Assembly (NCBI GenBank): GCA_013214355.1
Contig: JABSSL010000031.1
Location: forward strand, 74,637 to 138,098
Length of the DNA stretch: 63,462 bases
Direction: 5' to 3'
Source: Saprospiraceae bacterium
GTDB taxonomy: Bacteria > Bacteroidota > Bacteroidia > Chitinophagales > Saprospiraceae
Position 1 is the stretch's first letter, and every line of letters begins with the position of its first letter. This document shows positions 28,616 to 38,616 of this stretch, in pieces. Below the pieces are notes generated by a model. The model ran no database searches, had not been told where the DNA came from, and saw only the letters and a list, made by a program, of their open reading frames with translations. Position numbers and translations under genes: made by a program.

Positions 28616-29950
28616 TTATTCATTGAAGTAGGAAGCGTCATTTTTACCTCCACCTTGTACTTTCTCCAAACGAGTTTTGAACTCATTGGAAGTAGGCAGG
28701 TCATCCTTACGAGCAAAGATCTCTTTCAAGGCGATCAATGTATTTGCATCATTTGGATTCAACTTCTCGGCTTTCTTGAAGAAAGGAAGTGCTTCATCAA
28801 ACTGGCTAAAAACCTTCTGCTTCATCGCTTCGTACTTCTTCAAACCATCCTTAGAATAGTCTCCTTCGAGTTCTACCAACTGTTTTGTCATAGCAGCAGC
28901 TTTGTTGTAATACAGCGCACCGATACTGTAGATGGCATCAAAGTAAGTAGGATTCTTGGCTAAAGCCTGGTTGTAACGCTCAAGTGCTTTATTGAAGTAC
29001 TCTTCTGACTTAGCTGCATTCCCAGCCTCAGCCTCTCTTTGGTATAGGTTATCAAATACATTACCCAAAGTAGCGTAAAGAGACATATTCTCCGGCTCCT
29101 TCTCGATAGCTGATTCCAACTTAGTGATCAGTACATCAAGCTTGTTCAACTTCAAGAAGTGATTGATTTCAGCGAACAAAAGTGATACATCATCAGGATA
29201 CTTCTTACGACCAGCCTCTAAGTACTGATAAGCATCAGCCTCACTCGTTTTTTCTGATTCAATTTTGTACAAGGCTTCATAGATCGCAGGCTTATCATAA
29301 TTGGCTTTGTATAGCTCTTGGAAAAGCTTGCTGGCTTCACCCGCTTTATTCGCATTAAGTGCAGCTAAACCGGTGATGTACTTCTGCTCATCCAATTGAC
29401 CAGGAGATGCGTCTAGGGCACTTTCACCCCCATTAGCCTTAAGCATGTCATGAGCAGTCAGCACCGCATTGAAGTTTTCATAAGCTTCAGCATACTTTTG
29501 CTCATCGTAAGCATAGATACCCATATTAGACAAAGTACCTTGAGCCATGGCTAATCCTTTCAACGCATCTTTCTTCTCGTACTTCTTCTCAGCCATCCCG
29601 AAAGCCTTTTCAAAAGCTTTAAAGGAGTTGTAAGCTGGTCTATCTACAGCAGGTAGTTCGTTCACATCTCCAATCCCTAAGGTCTTGATATTTGTGATCT
29701 GAGTGGCGATTACTCCGTAGATCTCTCCCTTCTTCAACCAAGTCTTAATCGCTCCACCCGTTTCGGCATCAGCTTCTGCTACTTGGATTTGGTCCAAAGC
29801 TTCCTGTAGCTTTTCTTTATTCGTTTGATCTAGATTGAATGCCGCGATTGCCTGAGAGGCTTTCTTAAGGGCTTTTTTACCAGCCTGTGCTTGTACACTA
29901 CCAAGAACTAGTAGAAGTGATAGACAGGATAAGAAAATCTTTTTCATCAT
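28616..29950 (-). CDS. Periplasmic TPR-repeat protein
   Basis: A 444-residue protein with a signal peptide (MKKIFLSCLSLLLVLGSVQA, cleavage before QAG). The mature part is helical and carries tetratricopeptide repeats through most of its length, clearest at about 135-165 (AEAYENFNAVLTAHDML), 195-260, 280-350 (EYFNKALERYNQALAKNPTYFDAIYSIGALYYNKA) and 385-415. It probably acts as a periplasmic or outer-membrane scaffold; no partner is evident. Divergent or unlinked neighbours and the terminator at 28554 make it monocistronic. Confidence 0.85.
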   Translation of the reverse strand: MMKKIFLSCLSLLLVLGSVQAQAGKKALKKASQAIAAFNLDQTNKEKLQEALDQIQVAEADAETGGAIKTWLKKGEIYGVIATQITNIKTLGIGDVNELPAVDRPAYNSFKAFEKAFGMAEKKYEKKDALKGLAMAQGTLSNMGIYAYDEQKYAEAYENFNAVLTAHDMLKANGGESALDASPGQLDEQKYITGLAALNANKAGEASKLFQELYKANYDKPAIYEALYKIESEKTSEADAYQYLEAGRKKYPDDVSLLFAEINHFLKLNKLDVLITKLESAIEKEPENMSLYATLGNVFDNLYQREAEAGNAAKSEEYFNKALERYNQALAKNPTYFDAIYSIGALYYNKAAAMTKQLVELEGDYSKDGLKKYEAMKQKVFSQFDEALPFFKKAEKLNPNDANTLIALKEIFARKDDLPTSNEFKTRLEKVQGGGKNDASYFNE

Positions 29951-30054
29951 ATTCAGATTTGATATTTTGTTTAAAAACCATTGTTTTGACGAACAAACTA
30001 GGTACGAAGGTACTTATTTAGTGTTAAATTCGATTGCCCGTCTGTTAAATTTTG

Positions 30055-32676
30055 TTAATCCTCTGACTCATTTTCACCTTCAGGACTTGCCCCTGAATCC
30101 GTGCCTTCTCCCTCTTCAGGTTCAATAACATCCTCATCTTCAGCTGCTGGTACAATGGTAATATCAGCAATATCATCTCCCTCATCCAAGCGGATAACGC
30201 GGACCCCCTGCGTGGCTCTACCCATAATTCGGATATCCTTAACAGGCATTCTAATTACAATTCCTGAAATATTAGTGATCATGATGTCCTCATCCTCTCG
30301 TACCGCCTTGATCGCCACAACATGCCCTGTCTTAGCGGTAACTTGCATGGTCTTAACCCCTTTTCCTCCACGGTTAGTTAGACGATAGTCATTGAAATCG
30401 GATCGCTTACCATTCCCTTTTTCAGAAACTACCAGAATAGTAACTTCTGAATCCGTAGGATCAATACAGATCATTCCTACTACTCTATCATCTCCAGGCA
30501 ACAGCGAAATACCTCTCACTCCAGCCGCACTTCTTCCCATGGCCCTAACTGCCGATTCATTAAAGCGAATAGCATTCCCCATTCTAGATGCAATGAACAC
30601 CTCACTTTCCCCATTCGTCAATTTGGCCTCCAATAACTGATCGCCTTCATTAATCGTTAAGGCATTAATACCTCCAGCACGTGGGCGAGAGAAGGCTTCC
30701 ACCAGCGTCTTCTTAATCACACCTTTTTTGGTGCAGAACATAATATAATGCTGGTTAATGAAGTCTTCATCTTTCAGATCCTTCACAATGATATAAGCTC
30801 GGACCCGATCTTTCGGAGGAATCGCCAAGATATTCTGGATGACTCTACCGCTGGAATTTTTTCCTGCTTCTGGAATCTCATATATCCTCAACCAGTGACA
30901 CTTACCTTGCTCTGTGAACAACAGTAAATAGTTGTGATTGGTGGCAGAGAAAATATGTTCAACGAAATCTTCATCTCGCGTCTTACTTCCCCGGGATCCT
31001 CGTCCTCCACGGCTTTGCGTACGGTATTCTGAAGTTGGTGTACGTTTAATGTACCCCAAGTGAGTAATCGTTACTATTACCTCTTCATCCTTAATCAAAT
31101 CTTCCATGCTGATGTCACCACCCGCTAGGTTGATATCCGTACGACGTTCGTCTCCGTATTTTTCCTTGACAAAGGCAAGTTCTTCCTTAATGATCTCTCT
31201 CTGCAACGCTTCACTTTCCAAGATGGCCTTCAGGTGGGCGATGCGTTCTTGGATTTCGTCGTACTCGGCTTTCACTTTGTCACGCTCCAGTCCAGTCAAC
31301 TTCTGCAATCGCATATCCAAAATAGCCTTGGCCTGCGCCTCAGATAAGACATTACCTTCAAGCACTTGTAACTCGTCCGTTTGGGCCTCTTCAATTAAAG
31401 TCCCAAACTTTTTCCAAAAGGCATCTTTGTCCTTGATAAATCCTCCTTTCATCAGGCCTTCACGCGCCTCTTCTGGCGTCTTAGAAGCTCGTATCAAAGT
31501 GATCACATGATCAATGTAATCCAATGCGACCAATAAACCGACCAAGATATGAGCCCGGCCCAGTGCCTTGCGGAGGTCAAATTGGGTACGTCTCACGATC
31601 ACCTCTAAGCGGAACTTGATGAATTCCTCAATCATGTCCTTGAGGTTCAAGAGCATTGGCCGACCGTTGACCAAGGCAACATTGTTTACCCCATAAGAAG
31701 ATTGTAGAGGTGTATACTTGTAGAGCTGGCTAAGAATAACACTAGCCATAGCATCTCGACGCACCTCCACAACGATTCGTAGACCATTTCGGTCGGATTC
31801 GTCACGCAGGTCCGTGATCCCTTCAATTCTTTTATCATTCACCAATTCAGCCATCTTGGCAACTAAATTGGCTTTATTAACTTGATAGGGTATCTCCGTT
31901 ATAATGATGGTCTCTCTCCCGTTGCTTTCTGTCTCAATATCCGCCTTACCTCTCAAAACAACGCGACCTCTTCCCGTATGGAAAGCATCCCGGACACCTC
32001 CGTAACCATAGATGGTTCCTCCGGTAGGAAAATCCGGCGCCTTAATGTATTCCATCAATTCATCCACGGTGATTTCTGGCTTATCTACAGCAGCAGAGAT
32101 TCCATTGATCACTTCGGTGAGATTGTGCGGAAGCATGTTGGTGGCCATACCTACAGCGATACCCGATGCACCATTAATCAATAAGTTGGGCACGCGGGTA
32201 GGTAAAACCGTTGGTTCTTCCAGGGAATCATCAAAGTTTAAGGCAAAATCAACTGTGTCCTTATTGATATCAGCCAAAATCTCATCACTAATTCTCCGCA
32301 GGCGGGCCTCGGTATATCTCATGGCTGCTGGACTATCACCGTCCATAGAACCAAAGTTTCCTTGCCCATCAACTAAGGGATAACGTAAAGACCATTCTTG
32401 AGCCATCCGGACCATCGTATCGTATACCGAAGAGTCACCGTGTGGGTGATATTTCCCCAGGACCTCTCCGACAATACGCGCCGACTTTTTAGGAGCTTTC
32501 CCAAAAGTCAAGCCCAATTCTGACATCCCATACAACACACGACGATGAACAGGCTTCAGACCATCTCTCACATCAGGCAAGGCCCGAGAGACGATGACCG
32601 ACATAGAATAATCTATGTAAGCCGTCTTCATCTGATCCTCGATGTTAACGGGAATAATTCTTTGATTTGAAGACAT
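30055..32676 (-). CDS. gyrA: DNA gyrase subunit A
   Basis: An 873-residue GyrA, the breakage-reunion subunit that introduces negative supercoils with GyrB. The catalytic tyrosine is Tyr121 (AAMRYTEAR). The quinolone-resistance region [10 protein letters not shown] keeps the serine and aspartate (Ser82, Asp86) typical of susceptible enzymes. A variant GyrA box QSRGGRG occurs near residue 560 and supports gyrase rather than topoisomerase IV. The acidic C-terminal tail is about 40 residues. A -7-like box TATCTTTG lies about 80 bases upstream. gyrB is not in the window. Confidence 0.97.
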   Translation of the reverse strand: MSSNQRIIPVNIEDQMKTAYIDYSMSVIVSRALPDVRDGLKPVHRRVLYGMSELGLTFGKAPKKSARIVGEVLGKYHPHGDSSVYDTMVRMAQEWSLRYPLVDGQGNFGSMDGDSPAAMRYTEARLRRISDEILADINKDTVDFALNFDDSLEEPTVLPTRVPNLLINGASGIAVGMATNMLPHNLTEVINGISAAVDKPEITVDELMEYIKAPDFPTGGTIYGYGGVRDAFHTGRGRVVLRGKADIETESNGRETIIITEIPYQVNKANLVAKMAELVNDKRIEGITDLRDESDRNGLRIVVEVRRDAMASVILSQLYKYTPLQSSYGVNNVALVNGRPMLLNLKDMIEEFIKFRLEVIVRRTQFDLRKALGRAHILVGLLVALDYIDHVITLIRASKTPEEAREGLMKGGFIKDKDAFWKKFGTLIEEAQTDELQVLEGNVLSEAQAKAILDMRLQKLTGLERDKVKAEYDEIQERIAHLKAILESEALQREIIKEELAFVKEKYGDERRTDINLAGGDISMEDLIKDEEVIVTITHLGYIKRTPTSEYRTQSRGGRGSRGSKTRDEDFVEHIFSATNHNYLLLFTEQGKCHWLRIYEIPEAGKNSSGRVIQNILAIPPKDRVRAYIIVKDLKDEDFINQHYIMFCTKKGVIKKTLVEAFSRPRAGGINALTINEGDQLLEAKLTNGESEVFIASRMGNAIRFNESAVRAMGRSAAGVRGISLLPGDDRVVGMICIDPTDSEVTILVVSEKGNGKRSDFNDYRLTNRGGKGVKTMQVTAKTGHVVAIKAVREDEDIMITNISGIVIRMPVKDIRIMGRATQGVRVIRLDEGDDIADITIVPAAEDEDVIEPEEGEGTDSGASPEGENESED

Positions 32677-32756
32677 CTAAATCTTTTGATCGATTAAATA
32701 ATTTCTAGGAAAAGCAGGCAAGAGAATTTTCTTTTTGTCGCTCTACTGTAACCTCG

Positions 32757-32764
32757 CAAAGATA
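32757..32764 (-). promoter_or_regulatory. -7-like promoter box of gyrA
   Basis: TATCTTTG on the minus strand matches TAnnTTTG and lies 81 bases upstream of the gyrA ATG at 32676. A TTG about 15 bases further upstream could belong to the -33 element. Confidence 0.5.
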
Positions 32765-33043
32765 CAAAATATCTATCATCAAGGTGATTATAAAACACTA
32801 ATAATCTGCTTAAACTTAAAAAAACCTACCCCTTCAGAAAGCCCCCATCCAGCTGCCAATAATCACAGTAAAACTAGGCAATGTGCGGCGTTTCAAATCC
32901 GCCCTCACTGGAGAGGTCAAGCAGGCAAAAGAAACGACATTAACTGCTATTTATCAGTATTATATACATACCCAAATCACATCATATTTCCTAGGTATGC
33001 AAATGATTCTTATGATCTATGGGCTTAAGCAACTGATCTTCCT

Positions 33044-33051
33044 TACCTTTG
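33044..33051 (+). promoter_or_regulatory. -7-like promoter box of miaE
   Basis: TACCTTTG matches TAnnTTTG and lies 68 bases upstream of the miaE ATG at 33119. No clear -33 element. Confidence 0.42.
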
Positions 33052-33118
33052 TGCCCTTGGCTGTGTTTTTCTGAAGCTGAGTAATAGTTAAAAAAGAAAC
33101 TTGATAAGGCATCTTTCA

Positions 33119-33703
33119 ATGAAACTAAATCTGGAAATAAAGGTGGCAAGTAAGCCCGAATGGGTCGAAACCGTATTAAATGATTTTGATACCTTTTTAC
33201 AAGATCACGCCGACTGCGAACGCAAAGCTTCTGCAGCAGCCCTAAGTCTGGTTGCTAAATATCCAGATCGAACGGCGATCATTCCAGAACTCATTGACAC
33301 CGCCTTAGAGGAGCTAGAGCATTTTCAGGAGGTCTATGCACTCATGGAGAAAAGAGGTGTTCGCCTTCTCCCCTCCATGCCAGAAGACCCTTACATCAAA
33401 AGTCTTATAAAGCGGATGCATTCTGGCATCGAAGAACGACTCTTGGATCGGCTTTTAATTGGATCAGTTTTCGAAACGAGAGGAGCAGAACGTTTCCGAT
33501 TGATTGAGGAGGGACTAAGTGATCCGGACCTCAAGCGGTTTTATAAAATGCTATGGACTTCGGAGGCAAAGCACGGGCATATTTACGTCAAAATGGCTTT
33601 GGAATACTTTCCAGAAGAAAAAGTTTACAATAGATTAGCTTGGTGGATGGAGCAAGAAGGCGAAATCATTGACCAACTCCCTATACGCGCAGCCTTGCAT
33701 TAA
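33119..33703 (+). CDS. miaE: tRNA 2-methylthio-N6-isopentenyladenosine-37 hydroxylase
   Basis: A 194-residue non-haem diiron hydroxylase that hydroxylates the ms2i6A37 modification of tRNA. The four-helix ferritin-like core supplies carboxylate/histidine ligands: the DHADCERKASAAALS segment (Glu), LEELEHFQEV (Glu and His), then RGAERFRLIEE (Glu) and SEAKHGHIYVKMA (Glu and His). Length and the N-terminal MKLNLEIKVASKPEWV fit the family. A TTG at 33101 could extend it by 6 residues but the ATG is preferred. The upstream enzymes MiaA and MiaB are not in the window. Confidence 0.93.
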   Translation: MKLNLEIKVASKPEWVETVLNDFDTFLQDHADCERKASAAALSLVAKYPDRTAIIPELIDTALEELEHFQEVYALMEKRGVRLLPSMPEDPYIKSLIKRMHSGIEERLLDRLLIGSVFETRGAERFRLIEEGLSDPDLKRFYKMLWTSEAKHGHIYVKMALEYFPEEKVYNRLAWWMEQEGEIIDQLPIRAALH

Positions 33704-34156
33704 ACTTCCTCCCCTCATTTGAGCAGATTGTGTACGGATAGGTGCAGATTATAAATTTTATTAATAAAATACGTTTTTTCTTTAATTTATTCCTATCTTG
33801 CTGCCAGTAATTTATAAATCCTTCTAGTCTTTTGAGGTAGGTGTTCTTTCACCTAATATCTTATACCATCCAAGATTGTTTCCCCTCCACTAAGAATCAG
33901 CTGAACTCAGCTGTTCTTTCCCCTAATTTGAAACATTAACCTCCAGTACCCCGTATTGAATTGTTGTTGAAATTCCGCAGCGTTAAAGACATTTTCCCCT
34001 TACCCAGACAACACTAAAAACTACTTTGACGTCAAGCTTATGTCTAAAAGAATGCTAGAGCCCTGGTTGTTCGTCAATATTTGTCAATACCAGATGTGTC
34101 GATAGTCATTTTTAATAACTAGGTCAGTTTAGTCTTAAAAACAAACACTGCAAAAC
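33704..34156. other. 453-base non-coding region before the hybrid kinase
   Basis: A/T- and pyrimidine-rich stretch. It contains four copies of TTTC(A/C)CCT (33847, 33879, 33917, 33993); two of them sit in a longer TGTTCTTTC(A/C)CCTAAT repeat (33842-33857 and 33912-33927, 15 of 16 identical). It also has small hairpins AGGTG/CACCT and AGCTG/CAGCT and a 10-base palindrome TTGACGTCAA (34026-34035). No gene is visible. It is probably a long regulatory leader of the two-component genes (inference). Confidence 0.5.
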
Positions 34157-35983
34157 ATGGATCAGGCCGGACAAGGGCGTTTGTCCAGTGCTGGTAAGCG
34201 GAATCAAAATGTGCTCGCTGAAGGAGTTGAAAAACTCTCTCAGGTTTCTGCTTCTCAGGCAATACTTCGCTCTGAACTCTCATTTAAAACTCATGCACTG
34301 CTACCAGGGAATCATCCTTTTCCTGGAAGGACAGCAGTTGCCACCTCTAGCGGGGCCGTGCAGACGGATAATTTTCCCTGCTCGGAGACCGAAAGGGAGT
34401 TCCTACTCAACAAAATCTCCATCCTGGAGAACGAATTAAAGGAAGCCCAACAGGAAAATTCCTCCAATAAGAATTATTTAGCTAACCTTAGTCACGAGAT
34501 TCGTAATAGTGTCAACACCATTGTTGGCATGACCAGTCTCTTACAGGATGAGGTTACCACACGTAAGCCACAAAAATATCTAGGCCATCTCAAGCAAGCC
34601 AGTGACCTGCTCCTTGCGATGATGACCAATGCCCTAGAGTTAGGGAAGATGGACCGAGGACAGATCGAGCCTTCTTTAGCTAACTTCGACTTAACTGCCT
34701 TACTAAACTCCCTTGCTAAAACCACTGAATTTCGCCTATGGGAAAAACCTGTACACTTTAAATACTACCTTTCTCCTGAACTTCCTACCAACCTTCTGGG
34801 TGACAAAGTTCTACTCTATCAGATTTTGCTCAATCTTCTTGGTAATGCCATTAAATTTACCGAAAAAGGGCAAATCAGCTTCTCCATTGAGCCCATTGCT
34901 GTCAAATCAAATATTTGCTGGATTTCCTTCAACATTTCGGATACCGGAATTGGGTTTTCCTCCAAAGTTAAAGGGCAGATTTTTAAGCGATTTAAGCAGA
35001 GTGGTCAAGCTAAATATCGCCAACAGGGTGCTGGCCTAGGATTAGCCATTTCAAAAAATATCTTGGATCTACTAGGCGGTAATATTGAAGTGGAAAGTGA
35101 ACTTGGAAAGGGATCTAGTTTTACGGTACAGCTTCCATTTAAGTTAAACCAAAAAAGCAAGAAGGAGAAAGAGTCAATAATCGACTTTGCCCCGGTAGCA
35201 CCTGTGGGCTTAAGAAGAATATTAGTGGTGGAAGACAACCCTCTAAATCAAGCCTATCTGCAAGCCGTGCTAGAAAAGATGGGCTATGAGGTTACCTGTG
35301 TAGATACGGGGGTTAAAGCTACCGAAAAGCTGGATCAAGAATCCTTTGATATGGCTTTTATCGACTTGAGGATTCCCTTAAAAAATGGATTTGAGACCTG
35401 TATTCATCTTCGGAATTCAGCTTCTATTACTAACCGGACTATTCCCGTGATCGCCACTAGTGGTTCAACCTCACAGGCTGATCGGGAAAAAGCTCAGGCA
35501 GTAGGGATGGATGATTATCTAACTAAGCCATTTAGTCCACAAGATATTTTTACTGTTTTGCAAAAGCACGAAAGTAGGTTTGCAGCTAAATATACACCTG
35601 CTGCGTATCAGTTCTCGCCTATGTTCGATGAATTGCGTTTGAAGGAGTTGTACATGGGCAATTACGAGCAGGTCAATCTGATGTTCGATATTTTTCTTAA
35701 GAATACGCCCAACAGTTTTGCGCAGATAGAAAACCAATGGGAAACGGGTGATTGGATGTCATTGAATGACTCGGTTCACAAAATCAAGCCCACCTTTACT
35801 ATGGTAGGGCTCAATTATGTAAGTAATCTTGCCAAGCAGCTAGAAGATCAGAGTCAACAGACCCTTAAAGGTTCTAGTATGAAGGAGAGCTTCAAGCGTT
35901 TTAAGGCTGCCGTTTTGGAAAGCCTTCACTTGGTTGCATCAGAAAAAAAGAAACTGGAAGAATTTCAATTCATAAATCCCTAA
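34157..35983 (+). CDS. Soluble hybrid histidine kinase with receiver and Hpt domains
   Basis: A 608-residue cytoplasmic protein; no membrane segment or known sensor domain is visible in the first ~85 residues. A short coiled coil (80-105) leads to HisKA with phospho-acceptor His113 (LSHEIRN), the ATPase domain (N box NLLGNAIKFTEK, G1 DTGIGF at 262-267, G2 GAGLGLAISK), a receiver with Asp403 and Lys458 (about 353-470), and a C-terminal Hpt domain with His541 (HKIKPTF). It holds a full four-step relay in one chain. The LytTR regulator follows after 6 bases. Position before the polysaccharide genes suggests, but does not prove, that it controls them. Confidence 0.93.
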   Translation: MDQAGQGRLSSAGKRNQNVLAEGVEKLSQVSASQAILRSELSFKTHALLPGNHPFPGRTAVATSSGAVQTDNFPCSETEREFLLNKISILENELKEAQQENSSNKNYLANLSHEIRNSVNTIVGMTSLLQDEVTTRKPQKYLGHLKQASDLLLAMMTNALELGKMDRGQIEPSLANFDLTALLNSLAKTTEFRLWEKPVHFKYYLSPELPTNLLGDKVLLYQILLNLLGNAIKFTEKGQISFSIEPIAVKSNICWISFNISDTGIGFSSKVKGQIFKRFKQSGQAKYRQQGAGLGLAISKNILDLLGGNIEVESELGKGSSFTVQLPFKLNQKSKKEKESIIDFAPVAPVGLRRILVVEDNPLNQAYLQAVLEKMGYEVTCVDTGVKATEKLDQESFDMAFIDLRIPLKNGFETCIHLRNSASITNRTIPVIATSGSTSQADREKAQAVGMDDYLTKPFSPQDIFTVLQKHESRFAAKYTPAAYQFSPMFDELRLKELYMGNYEQVNLMFDIFLKNTPNSFAQIENQWETGDWMSLNDSVHKIKPTFTMVGLNYVSNLAKQLEDQSQQTLKGSSMKESFKRFKAAVLESLHLVASEKKKLEEFQFINP

Positions 35984-35989
35984 GATTAA

Positions 35990-36715
35990 ATGCGTTGCTT
36001 AATCGTTGATGATGAAGAGATGTCCCGAGTTCACATTAGGGGGATCTGTCAGAATATACCCGATATTGAAATCGTAGGCATATTCGATAATGCTTTGGCG
36101 GCTAACGCTTACCTTTCTCAGCACCCCGTGGACTTGATCTTTCTGGACATAGAAATGCCAGATTGCTCAGGCATTGAGTTTGTAAAAAACATGGAACAAG
36201 TTCCAGGAATCATCTTCACTACAGCGAAGGAAAACTATGCCATCAAGGCATTTGATCTCATTGATCATGTAGTGGATTATATTGTAAAACCAGTAGCCAG
36301 CATGCGCTTACTACGTGCCATCAAGCGCTTTAGAGCGCAAAGAGATGAGCAAAGCGTGGCTACACCGGTCCCTAGCTCGACTATCGCTTCCTACCTCAGT
36401 GACAATTTCATCTTCGTAAAGTCCGAAAAGCGCTTAGTAAAAATCAATCTCGAAGATCTTTTGTATGTGGAGACAACCGGTGACTACTCCATATTCAAAT
36501 TGCAAAATGGCCAGCAATTTGTCGTCCAATCTTCCTTAAAGAACATCGGAAACAAGATCCAACATCCCAACTTCATTAAGGTGCACCGCTCTTATATCGT
36601 CAACTTGAATAAGATTGTAGATATCGAAGAAAATACTTTGGTGATTGATCGGAAGGTCATCCCCATTAGTAGAGCGCACAGAGCAGGCTTATTGGAGCGC
36701 ATTATGCCGATTTGA
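35990..36715 (+). CDS. LytTR-family response regulator
   Basis: A 241-residue two-domain regulator. The receiver (1-120) has the acid pair Asp7/Asp8, phospho-acceptor Asp53 (FLDIEMPD) and lysine in YIVKPV; the LytTR DNA-binding domain (about 138-240) contains FVKSEKRLVKINLEDLLYVE and FIKVHRSYIVNL. It is encoded 6 bases after the hybrid kinase, so the pair is one unit. LytTR proteins bind paired direct repeats; the target may lie among the repeats upstream at 33842-34000 (inference). It converges with a glycosyltransferase gene 40 bases away. Confidence 0.94.
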   Translation: MRCLIVDDEEMSRVHIRGICQNIPDIEIVGIFDNALAANAYLSQHPVDLIFLDIEMPDCSGIEFVKNMEQVPGIIFTTAKENYAIKAFDLIDHVVDYIVKPVASMRLLRAIKRFRAQRDEQSVATPVPSSTIASYLSDNFIFVKSEKRLVKINLEDLLYVETTGDYSIFKLQNGQQFVVQSSLKNIGNKIQHPNFIKVHRSYIVNLNKIVDIEENTLVIDRKVIPISRAHRAGLLERIMPI

Positions 36716-36755
36716 TAGCCTTTTGCGGCGGTATGAAGCTCCACTATTGACCTGG

Positions 36756-37940
36756 TCAAACCTGACTAGCCCGTTTGGCTTTTTCCCAATTCACACTTTG
36801 TTTCTTTCTGATATACCGCAAGAAGCCCGCGTATACGGAATAGTTCATGATACAAAAATACAGGGGTACGAAAAAGCCCTTAATACTAATCTTCCGGTCC
36901 TGCATCGTATAGCCCAAGAAAGCTTGCAAGTAGAAACCGATCTGGAGTAGTAAAAGGATTTTATACATCCAACTATCCGTGAAATAGGCTAGGTAAAGGT
37001 TGCTCGACAGGACGATCGGAAGGCAAAGTGGTGCCAAAGTCCAACGCAAAACGCGGTGGGAAATGTACTGAAAAGATAGTCGACCAAATTGAAATATATT
37101 AAGTAAGGGCAACAAACGAGACATTGCCTGGAATCCTCCTGCACAGATTCTGACCTTACGCTTCAATTCCTCTTGTAGATCTGCTGAAGGCTCTTCCTCG
37201 GCATAGGCTTCTGGTTCATAAGCTACACGATAACCTGCTTGAGCAATCTTTAAGGTTTGTTCAAAATCATCCAGAATGGCATCGGCTGGTATGGGTTGAA
37301 AAAGGGAAGTCCGAATGGCATACAGCTCACCCGCAGCACCGACTACGCTATAAAAGCGCGTGTCCAGTTTTTTAAGGAGAGATTCGTATTTCCAATACAA
37401 CTCCTCCCCTGCTCCACTGGCCGCTTTATCCCCTTCCTGTCTAACTCGCTTTTCTCCCGCTACCGCACCAATACTTGGATTGGCAAAGTGCTGGACTAGT
37501 CGCCTAATACTCATTGGATTAAGGAAAGTATTGGCATCGGTAAAAACCACATAGTCTGTTTTGACCAACTTCATTGCTCGCTTTACGGCCGCAATCTTGC
37601 CATGTCTAGCGGGTTCATGTAAATGTATAATCCCTTTTTCGTTAGCAAGTATTTCCACTGATTCATCATTTGAACCATCGGTGACAAACAGGATCTGCAA
37701 TTGTTCGGCGGGGTAATCTAGTTCATGACAGTTTTTGAGTTTCTGTCGTAAGATATCACCCTCATTATAGGCTGCGATCAAAAGCGTTACGGCTGGCCAT
37801 TCGCCAACCTCCTTAAAGCCCTGACTATCAGTAGGTTTCCAGAAGGCTTCTTTAATCTTCACTAGTAGCCAGACGATAATTCCATACCCCAAATAGGTGT
37901 ATACACAAATCAAAAGAGAAACAAAAAAAATCGTGGTCAC
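36756..37940 (-). CDS. Membrane glycosyltransferase family 2, cellulose-synthase-like
   Basis: A 394-residue protein with an N-terminal membrane helix (about 3-28), a GT-A catalytic domain and three or four C-terminal helices (about 295-380). Nucleotide binding is indicated by LLIAAYNEGDIL and FVTDGSNDES, and a metal-binding FTDANTFLNP sits at about 132-141. An acidic ILDDFEQTLKIA (about 218-229) supplies the general base. The QxxRW motif is absent, so it may add a single sugar. Last gene of the minus-strand polysaccharide run, 127 bases after the preceding acyltransferase, possibly with its own promoter. Confidence 0.88.
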   Translation of the reverse strand: MTTIFFVSLLICVYTYLGYGIIVWLLVKIKEAFWKPTDSQGFKEVGEWPAVTLLIAAYNEGDILRQKLKNCHELDYPAEQLQILFVTDGSNDESVEILANEKGIIHLHEPARHGKIAAVKRAMKLVKTDYVVFTDANTFLNPMSIRRLVQHFANPSIGAVAGEKRVRQEGDKAASGAGEELYWKYESLLKKLDTRFYSVVGAAGELYAIRTSLFQPIPADAILDDFEQTLKIAQAGYRVAYEPEAYAEEEPSADLQEELKRKVRICAGGFQAMSRLLPLLNIFQFGRLSFQYISHRVLRWTLAPLCLPIVLSSNLYLAYFTDSWMYKILLLLQIGFYLQAFLGYTMQDRKISIKGFFVPLYFCIMNYSVYAGFLRYIRKKQSVNWEKAKRASQV

Positions 37941-38067
37941 AATGACTGTTTTTTTGGGTAATTGAGTAATCCAGTTGTGTAGGGTGTAGTTTCTCTTGCT
38001 CTATTAAACTAGAGGTATGTAGGCGTATAAATGAGGCTTGGACTGGAAGGTTAAATCTGTTCTAATG

Positions 38068-38604
38068 CTATAATAGACTGTCAGAGTATGCTTTTAGTTT
38101 CTTTATTGGTTTGGCCGGTACGCCGGCAACTAGGGTGTCTGGTGGTACATCCTTAGTCACAATCGCTCCTGGTGCAATGGCAGCCCCTTTGTGTACTGTG
38201 ACTCCCTTCAAAATAATGACGCGCGTTCCCACTTTTACATAGTCTTCCAAGACTACTGGTGCTGATTCCCCGGGTAAAGTTCGATCCTGCAAGTCATGAA
38301 AATCTCCATCCATAATATGAACAAAGGGAGCTAAACGGCAATGATTACCGATTATCACGGAGTTTGTGGCGGCGATCATCGCCCCATTGATCCAACAATC
38401 CTCTCCGATTTCCAAACGAGCACCTGGCTGTACCGCTAATCTGCTCCGGTGGATGTCTGATTTGATCTGTGTCCGGCTTCCAATGCTAAGCCTACCCTTA
38501 TTTTCAATCGAAGGACGCTTAAGAAGATAAACACCTTCTCCTACCGCATCCACACCATTCAGATACCATCGGGTTTTCAGCCGATTCCACATTTGCTTAA
38601 ACAT
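38068..38604 (-). CDS. Hexapeptide-repeat acyltransferase (WcaF/LacA-like)
   Basis: A 178-residue left-handed beta-helix protein. Hexapeptide turns run from about residue 35 to 165 (SIGSRTQIKSDI, LEIGEDCWINGAMI, VIIGNHCRLAPFVHIMD). The catalytic histidine is probably in VHIMDGDFHD. A C-terminal block VHKGAAIAPGAIVTKDVPPDTLVAGVPAKPIK is the CoA-binding end typical of sugar O-acetyltransferases. It is a close relative of the next gene upstream (12 bases away), so the pair arose by duplication and may modify different sugar positions. Confidence 0.88.
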   Translation of the reverse strand: MFKQMWNRLKTRWYLNGVDAVGEGVYLLKRPSIENKGRLSIGSRTQIKSDIHRSRLAVQPGARLEIGEDCWINGAMIAATNSVIIGNHCRLAPFVHIMDGDFHDLQDRTLPGESAPVVLEDYVKVGTRVIILKGVTVHKGAAIAPGAIVTKDVPPDTLVAGVPAKPIKKLKAYSDSLL

Positions 38605-38616
38605 ATTCCTTATCTG

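Larger units (their letters stand above)
32677..33118. other. 442-base divergent region between gyrA and miaE
   Basis: Holds the likely promoters of both flanking genes. A frame at 32883-33074 (63 residues) has no recognisable domain and a hydrophobic tail that runs over the miaE -7-like box, so it is not called. A GTTTCAAATCC stretch near 32891 resembles a tRNA T-loop, but no tRNA can be folded around it. Nothing else is evident. Confidence 0.5.

Noticed and set aside
32870-32925. A tRNA-like T-loop (GTTTCAAATCC) near 32891
   Set aside because: The loop is one base too long for the flanking stem, and no acceptor, D or anticodon arm can be folded around it.
32883-33074. A 63-residue frame upstream of miaE
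   Set aside because: No domain, an implausible hydrophobic tail, and overlap with the likely miaE -7 box.
36747-36759. Short palindrome TTGACC-T-GGTCAA at the end of the GT2 gene
   Set aside because: It covers the stop codon, has no T run, and is short enough to arise by chance between convergent genes.
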